From: Ananas comosus
Taxonomy: Eukaryota; Streptophyta; Magnoliopsida; Poales; Bromeliaceae
Assembly (NCBI RefSeq): GCF_001540865.1
Contig: NC_033640.1
Coordinates: 7,727,306-7,791,305 of the forward strand
Reading direction: 5' to 3'
Length of the DNA stretch: 64,000 bases
This document shows positions 56,630 through 64,000 of this stretch, piece by piece (the first letter of the stretch is position 1; every line of letters starts with the position of its first letter). The position numbers and the translations under genes are program-made. A model generated the notes under the pieces. It was not told the origin of the DNA. It saw nothing but the letters and a program-made list of their open reading frames with translations, and made no database searches.

Positions 56630-58689
56630 TAGAATTTAGAAAATCAATCCAGCGAGCCAATTAATCTAAACTGAACACATAATAGAAGTTAGAACTTTTA
56701 CCGCGAAGCAATTAAGGTTTCTGGATTTGTGGTACAATATGCAGATTGTTCTTCTCGAGTTTTAGCATGGATGCGCCCGTGCCCAGTTTCTATGTGCGAA
56801 TTCACATTGAATCAGCGAATACCCAATCGATCTTCGTCTCATGAAGCAGATGAGCCGCTGACTACCGGCGGTTCTTTTGTTATTCGAAGAATAGACAAGT
56901 TAATTGAAGATCGTAAGAAAAATTACCGAACATTTTGTATTAATTGTTTGCTACCATTAATTAGTTGAATCGTACGGCACCCCTTTGATCCATACGGATC
57001 AATTAATAAACCGTGCAGTGCAGTTCTTTTTTTTAAAAAAAAAAATAATTTCATATTTCATGAAGTTTTATTCAAAAGAAAAATTTATCTAATAAAATTT
57101 TCTCTCTTTAATAAAATTTTATAAATATTCATGTTCATCCAACGAGATCAATTTAGTTAAAATCTTATCCTATAAAATATTATAAATATTTAGTTATTTT
57201 TTAATTAAATTAGAGATAAATATTTAATTATCTCTCTTTATTTAATAGGATCTTATTTAACTTTAATCTTATTTAATAAGATCATTTCATAAATATTTAA
57301 ATCTCATTAAAATATTTTTATGATTAGATATTATCTATTATTCTAACTAGGAATAAATTTAAAGCTTGCATGTAATTCCCAAATTAATTGTTACGACAAC
57401 CGCACAAACGGAAACGAAATGACGAACACAAAAAAAAAACAATCAAACCACAAGCAGAAAATAAAGAGACACAGATTTACGTGAAAAACCCTTTGCAGGG
57501 AAAAACCACGGGCGAGGAAGGAGAGAGCTTCACTATGGAACGAAAAGGGAATACAATGTTCTTCAGGTTACAACCAACCACGATCATACGCCTCTAGGGC
57601 AAAAACGAAAAAGACATTCATTTTTCCTCCATAATTTTCTTTTACAAATTGGTCGCACCGCGAAGCTGTCGGCGAGTCGTAAATCCGAACTTGAATCGAT
57701 AGTAAATTTCAAGTCACATCTAACATTAATTAATCAGGAAATCCTAATCCTATTAGGTTTGCCACTGATAATTTATTCTAATAATTAAAACAACTTTTTC
57801 TGATTTTCATCATTCAGACTAAACTCATTAGTAAATGATATTATACCATTTGGATGCATGCACACAATTTTTATTGTGTTTTACCATATAGGTTTATTAC
57901 TATTCAACAGTAGAGTTCAACACAAACTCTTTGATATTTTAGAACTCTTCAATCGTTAAATGAGAATGATTCGATCCAAATCATTAGCAATATTTTACCA
58001 TCAGTGAGTGATACTAGTATATTACGATAATCCAGAATGGTGATAAAAAATGAATCTTTTTGTTTATAGTTATCGTGTAATTAATTTCTTCTAAACACAC
58101 AACGTCTCAATTGAGCCAAAATCATAATTATTCGTCAAACCTTATTATTGAACTATATGACTAGAAAATCCAAAATTGATTCAATATAGTACTGCAGCTG
58201 GAAGCTCTTTCCAACACTATATATATATATATATATATATATTCTGTTTAGGAAATTTCAAAGTCGAGTCCGATAAACTATATAGAATATTTTTCCTCAT
58301 CATTAAATGTGTTGGATTTTTTTTTTGCATTCACATGGCTCCTCTTATAAATCAAATCAATCAATCAGTATTGAGCTTAGACTCATTACTAGAGTTTAGG
58401 TATTATTACTGTCAATTGTTACTATGTTATAAGTGAAGCAATCATTGTGCCGCAGGTCGATGAGTATTTTATATAACTATAGTAAAAAACTAGTTACTGG
58501 CGAGTTTGCCATTATGTAACTGTCAACTAAATGATCACGCTTAGTATACTTGTTCTTCAACAAGCACCTACATTCTTGCTTTACTATCTCCATACTTATG
58601 TCTTGAGATTCATCATCTCAAATTAGAAGCATATTATATACTTACTTACCTAGAATACCACCGCTATTATAGTATATGACTATTCGTAG
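56630..58689. other. AT-rich intergenic with a possible LTR fragment
   Basis: 57380-57600 contains GAGACACAGATTTACGTGAA and GCAGGGAAAAACCACGGGCG, typical text of plant copia-type LTR ends read in reverse. The edges are not visible. A short reading at 56729-56968 is unassigned. (TA)n at 58216-58242. Confidence 0.35.
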
Positions 58690-59218
58690 GAGCATTTAAA
58701 CGATCGCCCTCGTACTCATAAGTTGTTTTCAATGATAGAGCTTCCGAATCAATGATCCATACCGTTAAATATTATTTAGAGTATTTAAAACGTCTTGAAA
58801 TAAAATTTTATAATTTTTCGACATCATTTGCCTTACAATCAAAAGGTTAAAAAATTGACAATTTTTAATGGCCGGTATGGAATATTTACTAGTTTAACGG
58901 TGTAAAAGAATTGGAATCGGTTAAATTTTTGATAGAAAATTCTATTCATTATATAGATAAAGATCAATAACTCCGATCTTAAATTGAAGTATCCGATCAT
59001 TCATTTTTAAGATGTTGTTTGCTTTTGACCGTTTATTTTATACCCGTTTGATGAACTTTATTATGATTTCAAAAAATTACGAAATTTATTTTCTAGAAGT
59101 TTCAGATACTCTAGATCATATTTAACGGAGTAGATCGTCGATTCGGAAGCTCTATCATTGAAAACAACTTATGAGTATGAAGGGCTCTATACTCATAAGA
59201 GTATAGTAGCCCTAGCAT
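58690..59218. mobile_element. Long-TIR MITE (family D)
   Basis: GTACTCATAAGTTGTTTTCA, TTCCGAATCAATGATCC on the left, with inverted ATCGTCGATTCGGAAGCTC and GAAAACAACTTATGAGTA on the right. It ends ACTCATAAGAGTATAGTAGC. Confidence 0.75.
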
Positions 59219-59308
59219 ATATCATAAATTTCTAACTTTCAAAAATATATCTTCTCAAATAGTCCTATGGATAATTCACGTTAATATTATAAGGTTAGAC
59301 AATAGACA

Positions 59309-59318
59309 GAAAAAAAAN

Positions 59319-59363
<45 letters not shown>
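59309..59363. repeat. Poly(A) tract with an n
   Basis: About 50 A broken by one n (59318) and one T. Assembly length is uncertain. Confidence 0.9.
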
Positions 59364-59365
<2 letters not shown>

Positions 59366-59689
59366 GCCGTTTATATTATAAATTAGAAATGATTAATACA
59401 TAAATATTCTTAAATTAGTGTGCAAGACTTCATAATGTAAGAAAACTTAATTATTCTTACAAACTAAAATAACATCGAAAAATACCACAAGTTCCCCTTC
59501 ACCAGCCAACAATTAATCCCCTTAATCTGCATCATCTACAGTAAATAAAATCAGGCTTAAGAGGCTTTCGCTGCTTCACCATCTCCCTAACACCTTCATG
59601 CTGTATTCTATGAAATCCTCGAAGGGCATTAACTGCGCATCTAGATGCGTAGATGGTTGCTCCGAAGTTTAATTGTGTGTCCACTGGTG
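59364..59689. other. Intergenic, no gene seen
   Basis: Mostly AT-rich. CTCCCTAACACCTTCATGC at about 59585 stands out only in composition. Confidence 0.35.
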
Positions 59690-60012
59690 TGGCAATCTAG
59701 CTCGCTGTTCGTGAGCCAGCTCGTGTTCGACTCGAAATGAGTTTGAGATCGAATCGCTCGTTTAATAAACGAGCTAAACATGAGCTGAGTCTAGCTCGCT
59801 TGTGTTTGGCTCGATAACAGCTCGAATACACATATTTTATATTTATATAATTTAAATATTTTATATTTATACATATAAATAAATAATTATATATATAATA
59901 CAGATTTTAATTATTTGATTTTTAGTCCAATTAAATATAAAACCCAACTCAATTATAAAATGGTCAATTTATATGTAAAGTTTTAACCATCGGAGCAAAA
60001 TTTAACAGGTAA
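59690..60012. repeat. GCTCGTGTTCGGCTCG-type repeat, copy 2
   Basis: GCAATCTAGCTCGCTGTTCG, AGCTCGAATACACATATTTT and CAATTATAAAATGGTC match copy 1 with the parts in a different order. Confidence 0.55.
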
Positions 60013-60043
60013 AATCGTAGATATATATATATATATATATATA

Positions 60044-60336
60044 GAGTTGGACTGGGCTACTATTAGTAGCAAAGTTCCATTGTTGCTATCAGTTTTTTAG
60101 CCTTTGGATCAACTCTTTTCATTATTTCTAACCATTGAATTAAATACTATAACCCAGTGGGGACAACTCAACCCTTGGGGGACTACTCAACTCTAACCAA
60201 CTAATATCATTCCGACCCTACAATTTTTCATCCAAAGGTTAAAAANTCATCCTGACCCTACAATTTTTCATCCAAGGGTTAAAAACTTGATAGCAAAAAG
60301 AGTGTTTTACTATTAATAGTATTCCAGCCTAATTCT

Positions 60337-60337
<1 letters not shown>
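60044..60337. mobile_element. TA-flanked MITE (family E-like), with internal duplication at an n
   Basis: GGACTGGGCTACTATTAGTA left and TACTATTAATAGTATTCCAG right. The phrase GACCCTACAATTTTTCATCC occurs twice, separated by the n at 60246. Confidence 0.65.
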
Positions 60338-60373
<36 letters not shown>

Positions 60374-60376
<3 letters not shown>

Positions 60377-60600
60377 TCCGGCTATTATGCTATTAATAGC
60401 ACGAAGCACTTGGTGCTACCAAGTTTTCTGCAGTTAGATTTATCCTTTTGATCATTTTCCGCCGTTAGATCATACTATTCAACCAACCACCCACTCAATC
60501 CTAGAGGGCCCACATCATCCTAACCGCACATCTCTTAATCCAATTGCCAAAAACTTGGTAGCACCAAGTGTTTCGTGCTATTAATAGCATAGTAGCCTAG

Positions 60601-60604
<4 letters not shown>
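60374..60604. mobile_element. TA-flanked MITE (family E), best copy
   Basis: Near-perfect about 45-bp inverted ends: CGGCTATTATGCTATTAATA and AGCACTTGGTGCTACCAAG on the left, CTTGGTAGCACCAAGTG and TATTAATAGCATAGTAGCC on the right. Bounded by (TA)n on both sides (60339-60373 and 60605-60636). Confidence 0.85.
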
Positions 60605-60636
<32 letters not shown>

Positions 60637-60641
<5 letters not shown>

Positions 60642-60850
60642 GCTAGGCTGGTATGCTATCGGTAGCACGGAGGCTTCCGTGCTACGAAGTTATTTTCAAT
60701 AATATAGCTTCCAAATCAACGATCGACTCGTTAGACTTGATCTACACTATTGAAATTATTTGGAAACTAAATTGCATAAATGTTCGACATCATTTACCTA
60801 TCAAATGAGTAGTCTAAAAATGAACGGCTGAAAATAAAAATCTCATATAA
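60637..60850. mobile_element. Left half of a family D MITE
   Basis: GCTAGGCTGGTATGCTATCG with the palindrome GCACGGAGGCTTCCGTGC, following a (TA)n run (60605-60636). The right arm is missing. Confidence 0.65.
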
Positions 60851-61059
60851 AAATGATGATAAAAGAGAGGGAGAGATAGAGGAAGTAATTAGAGTAGGGA
60901 TTTACTAGTTTGATTTTGTGGGCAAGCAAATATGCCCAATAACCAAAACTCTATATGCATATAATTAAAATACATAATATATATTATTAATATAATTAAA
61001 ATATATATTATATATAATTAAATATATTTTATAAATATTTTTAGTTTATATTTATATAT

Positions 61060-61529
61060 TCGAGCTTTTCGAGCTTAATTCGAGTAAGCCCAATAATACT
61101 CAAATTTGACTTGAAATAAATTTTGACTTCTTTAATTCTTCTGTTCAACCTCGACTCATTTAATTTCGAGTGGAACTCGAGTGAGCTGAATACCAAGCCG
61201 AACTCAAGCCGAGCAAGAGCCGGCTCGCTCATTTGCTAGCCCTACTAGGCATGCATGTATAAAAAGTCCAACTCCAATTGCTAGATTTTGTATCTATGTT
61301 CAAGCATCATTATTTTGACTAGAAATTTTTACTTTGACTAGGTTCATCTCGGGCCGGCAAATGAGCTAGTCAGCTCGTGTTTGACTTGCGTTTGGTTTGA
61401 TATTCGGCTTGCTCAAATTTGACTTGAAATTAAATGAGTAAAGCTTAAACACAAAAAAAAACCTCAAAATTTATTTCAAACCGAGCTTGGGTATTATTGG
61501 GTTTGCTCAAATTAGGCTTCGAAAAGTTC

Positions 61530-61540
<11 letters not shown>
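61060..61540. repeat. Foldback repeat of the GAGCTCG-rich type
   Basis: TATTCGAGCTTTTCGAGCTT on the left pairs with GGCTTCGAAAAGTTCGAATA on the right. Both halves contain CAAATTTGACTTGAAAT and AGCCGG/GCTCG-rich text. Common in plant genomes; no protein. Confidence 0.6.

Positions 61541-61592
<52 letters not shown>
61535..61592. repeat. (TA)n followed by (GA)n microsatellite
   Basis: TA run to about 61561, then about 15 GA units directly before a MITE arm. Confidence 0.95.
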
Positions 61593-61594
<2 letters not shown>

Positions 61595-61750
61595 CTAGTA
61601 TGCTTTTGGAAGCACAGTCCTCCGTGCTTTCAAGTCGTTTTCAATGTTGGGACTTTCGAACCAACGATCGGCTCCATTAGACTTGATCTAGAGTATTTGA
61701 AGTACTTAGAAAATAAATTTTTTGATTTTTCAATATCATTTGCCTAACCG
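61592..61750. mobile_element. Left arm of a family D MITE
   Basis: GAGGCTAGTATGCTTTTGGA to CAATATCATTTGCCTAACCG, cut off where a primer-binding-site-like sequence starts. Preceded by (TA)n and (GA)n runs. Confidence 0.6.
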
Positions 61751-61751
61751 G

Positions 61752-61800
61752 ATCAACAATCGCTATCAGAGCGGGTTGCAGGGGTTCTCAAAATCCGGTA
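61752..61800 (+). repeat. Retrotransposon primer-binding-site remnant
   Basis: ATCAACAATCGCTATCAGAGC resembles the LTR end plus tRNA-Met primer site (TGGTATCAGAGC with changes). The following about 300 bp (to 62110) may be leader sequence. No coding region seen. Confidence 0.35.
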
Positions 61801-62120
61801 GCAGGACGAGTACCGGATTCTCAACAGATTTTATGTTTTGTCGATAATTATTTCCGTTTCCGCATCTACTATATATATTGATTGATTTTATACCTCTAGT
61901 AGACCTTGCGAGTACAACTCTCTTTACATCAATTATATTCATTGAAAACTATTTTATATAGTTTTCATTCCCACTTACTGGCTCTTTTTTCAAAGAAACT
62001 TTCGTCCTTCTCGAGTGATCGAGGCAATGAGGTAGCATAGTAGTTAGCTCTCCACGGCTTCATTTTGGTGAGACTAGAGGTAGGACCCTTACAGGACAAT
62101 GACATTTTGGAAGGTTACCG

Positions 62121-62264
62121 ACCGTCCCTAGAGCAAGTAGCAAAGGGTTTGGTGGTTGGTACCTGAGACTCAAGTTCGAATCCTAGTTGATTCACATTTC
62201 TAGCTAAGTTTATTTTTTTAAAAAATAAACGAAGCGGATAGCGTGGTACCTATCTCTCTCTATA
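62121..62264 (+). mobile_element. tRNA-derived SINE, copy 5 (without poly(A))
   Basis: CGACCGTCCCTAGAGCAAGT start, B-box AAGTTCGAATCCT, end TACCTATCTCTCTCT. The flanks ATTTTGGAAGGTT and ATTTTGGGGGGTT look like a diverged target duplication. The tail is a CT run rather than A. Confidence 0.8.
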
Positions 62265-62457
62265 TTTTGGGGGGTTGTAATATTTGATCTCAAACGTATA
62301 TTAATTCATTTGAATTAGTGGGTGTATTAAAATAGTGTTTCACTGTTTTGATACTCCAACTCGTATTAAATTCTTACTATTCCATATGTTGTGATATGCC
62401 GTTTCGTGTGTTTGAGGGAGTCTTGTATACATTGCATATCTGGGTATGCTATTAGAT

Positions 62458-62647
62458 GAAAAATTCTAAAATGCAACAGGTATATTGGTGACGTGGCGTA
62501 ACAAATCAATCAAATATCTTCTTTTAGGGGTATATGTCCCACCATGTTTATAAAAAAATATTTTTATTGTACTTTTATTTGAAAAGAAAAAATATGATTG
62601 ACTTGTTATTGATGACGTGTTATAAGTGTGACGGTGTAGAATTTGTG
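62458..62647. mobile_element. MITE with 10-bp target duplication
   Basis: An about 190-bp element with imperfect inverted ends (AAAATTCTAAAATGCAACAG versus, on minus, CACAAATTCTACACCGTCAC). The perfect duplication GCTATTAGAT lies at 62448-62457 and 62648-62657. The duplication size suggests Mutator-like transposition. Confidence 0.75.
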
Positions 62648-62729
62648 GCTATTAGATAGGGAGCTTTCTTTCTACATGGTTCCCTAATTAAAGTCACTGT
62701 ACTTTCTCAATACGTGGCCCTAGAAATGA

Positions 62730-64000
62730 TTTTTTTTTTTTTTGATTAAACAGGGATGAACCCTATTTTACAGAGGGAGGATCAGAAGAGAACAAGGTGC
62801 ATCCTAGCACTTGCAACCAATGAAAGGTCCCATGAGCATCCCCTTAGGATCCAAGACAGAAACCAAACAGCAAACAAAGCAGCGAACAAAATACAAGGTA
62901 ACACAGACACAAACAAAATAAGCACCTAACAGCCAAAAGAGCAAAAAGCCGACTTCCAACTTGAGACTGTTTCAGAAATGCATCTACCCAGGACGTCGCT
63001 TCGGACCTGCAGATTATCGAATAATCTTCTATTCCTTTCTTTCCAGAGCTCCCAATAAGTCGCTGCAATAGCAAGGTCGATGTCAATTAGATTTTGTCCA
63101 GTAGCCAACCGCCTTAGTCGAAACCATCGTTTTGCGATGCTGTCAGACAAAGGCTGTCTCCAAGGTTGAGTGAATACAAATCGGCGTAAAAGGCCAGTCC
63201 ACACCGAAGAAGAAAATCTGCACAGGAGCAATATATGCTGAGTAGTCTCAGCATCAGAGTTGCAAAATACGCAAATCGTCGGTCCATGCCATCCACGCTT
63301 AAGAAGATTATCGGCCGTCAGGATCTTGTTTTTCTCCGCAAGCCAAATAAATAATTTAACTTTGAGCGGAATATGGAGTTTCCACAGGAAAGGTAGATTG
63401 TTATCCGTAACACCATCAAATATTAGGAAATCGGCCGCACTGTTCACAGAGAATCTTCCCGAGCTAGTCCATCTCCAACTAAGCGAATCACGTTCAGCTG
63501 ATGAAATATTGATGCTATTGGACACCGCCAAAAGCTCCTGGAATTCCAGTTGCGCAAGTGGATCGCACAGGGGATTGAAACCCATGTTGGGCTGGTTGGC
63601 GAATCTTTGAGTCCAGAAGCTCACCGTAATATTAGGATTAACGGAAGCTGCGTAGAGGGTCGGAAAGCGATTTTTGAGTGTAATATCTCCGCACCATCTC
63701 ACTCTCCAAAATGGAGTCTCCCTACCATCGCCGAGCACGAAGTCGACCGAAGAGAGAAAAGGGGCAGCTTGACTTAGCATGTTTCTCCAGATAGGACTGC
63801 AAGCATATGGAACAGAGCTCATGGCTGCAGCCGGTCGCCTTTTGTAATGCTTCTGCTTCAATAATTGAACCCAAGGTAAATTATTAGAGGTATAAAACTT
63901 CCAAAGACCCTTCATGAGTAAGACCGAATTTGTCACTTGTAGGCTTCTGATGCCGACCCCCCCAACCCTTTTGGGGCGACAAACTCGACCCCAGTTAACG
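62730..64000 (-). mobile_element. L1-type LINE 3' part, running off the window
   Basis: Coding part at 62926-64000, a 3' UTR of about 180 bp ending AAATAGGGTTCATCCCTG, TTTAATC and a poly(A) tail (62743-62730 on minus). Same family as 41340-41793. The 5' end lies outside the window. Confidence 0.85.
62926..64000 (-). CDS. LINE ORF2 C-terminus with zf-RVT domain (partial)
   Basis: An open frame from the window edge to a stop at 62926. It starts VNWGRVCRPKRVGGVGIRSL, the region just after the reverse transcriptase domain in plant LINE ORF2. It continues GDGRETPFWRVRWCGD, then the zf-RVT zinc-binding block: FLWKLHIPLKVKLFIWLAEK, LKRGWHGPTICVFCNSDAET and TQHILLLCRFSSSVW. The final stretch is WELWKERNRRLF and SWKSAFCSFGC. 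About 357 codons are open in the window without a stop, so this copy is relatively young. The endonuclease and RT domains lie beyond 64000, so activity cannot be judged. Confidence 0.85.
   Translation of the reverse strand, partial: VNWGRVCRPKRVGGVGIRSLQVTNSVLLMKGLWKFYTSNNLPWVQLLKQKHYKRRPAAAMSSVPYACSPIWRNMLSQAAPFLSSVDFVLGDGRETPFWRVRWCGDITLKNRFPTLYAASVNPNITVSFWTQRFANQPNMGFNPLCDPLAQLEFQELLAVSNSINISSAERDSLSWRWTSSGRFSVNSAADFLIFDGVTDNNLPFLWKLHIPLKVKLFIWLAEKNKILTADNLLKRGWHGPTICVFCNSDAETTQHILLLCRFSSSVWTGLLRRFVFTQPWRQPLSDSIAKRWFRLRRLATGQNLIDIDLAIAATYWELWKERNRRLFDNLQVRSDVLGRCISETVSSWKSAFCSFGC

Overview
The window looks like nuclear DNA from a flowering plant, most likely a commelinid monocot. The evidence is two spliced plant transporter genes whose first exons are extremely GC-rich while later exons and all surrounding DNA are AT-rich, plus plant-type retrotransposons, Helitrons and MITEs. 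Pineapple or a relative is a guess from general appearance, not something the sequence proves. No rRNA gene, true tRNA gene, CRISPR array or prokaryotic operon is visible.

Only two intact-looking protein genes are present, both on the minus strand and both Major Facilitator Superfamily carriers. At 28766-33704 is a three-exon nodulin-like / NFD4-type transporter (571 aa predicted). At 48578-51277 is a two-exon glycerol-3-phosphate transporter-like protein (481 aa predicted). I joined the exons by hand from GT/AG sites and reading phase. They lie about 15 kb apart and nothing suggests they work together. A third genic trace is the last exon of a terpene synthase (54917-55207, plus strand) with an in-frame stop, so it is a pseudogene fragment.

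The rest is layered transposable elements. 10505-19443 is one Ty3/gypsy element on the minus strand with about 2-kb LTRs and a 5-bp target duplication; gag/protease is nearly open but pol is wrecked. 51745 to about 53.6 kb is a decayed gypsy integrase end plus LTR on the plus strand. 54263-54752 is a tiny LTR element (TRIM) with primer binding site and target duplication; a solo LTR of the same family at 21185-22618 is split by a 1.27-kb Helitron. A second Helitron (24056-25197) sits in the loop of a foldback element. A third, short Helitron family occurs as two head-to-tail pairs (331-1481 and 20150-21089). L1-type LINE 3' ends occur at 41340-41793 and, running off the edge, at 62730-64000. 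Five copies of one tRNA-derived SINE are scattered through 25-62 kb. One of them duplicated the exon-1 splice donor of the NFD4-like gene.

MITEs make up much of the remainder. The best supported is a Mutator-like family (termini GGCTAAATTAC / GTAATTTAGCC) with perfect 9-bp target duplications at four copies; four of the longer copies carry a GC-rich core. Other families are Tourist-like (TAA/TTA duplications) and two related long-TIR families that abut (TA)n microsatellites. Six isolated n bases occur, three of them next to direct duplications, and the gypsy LTRs differ by dense single-base indels, so part of the assembly is probably of lower quality.
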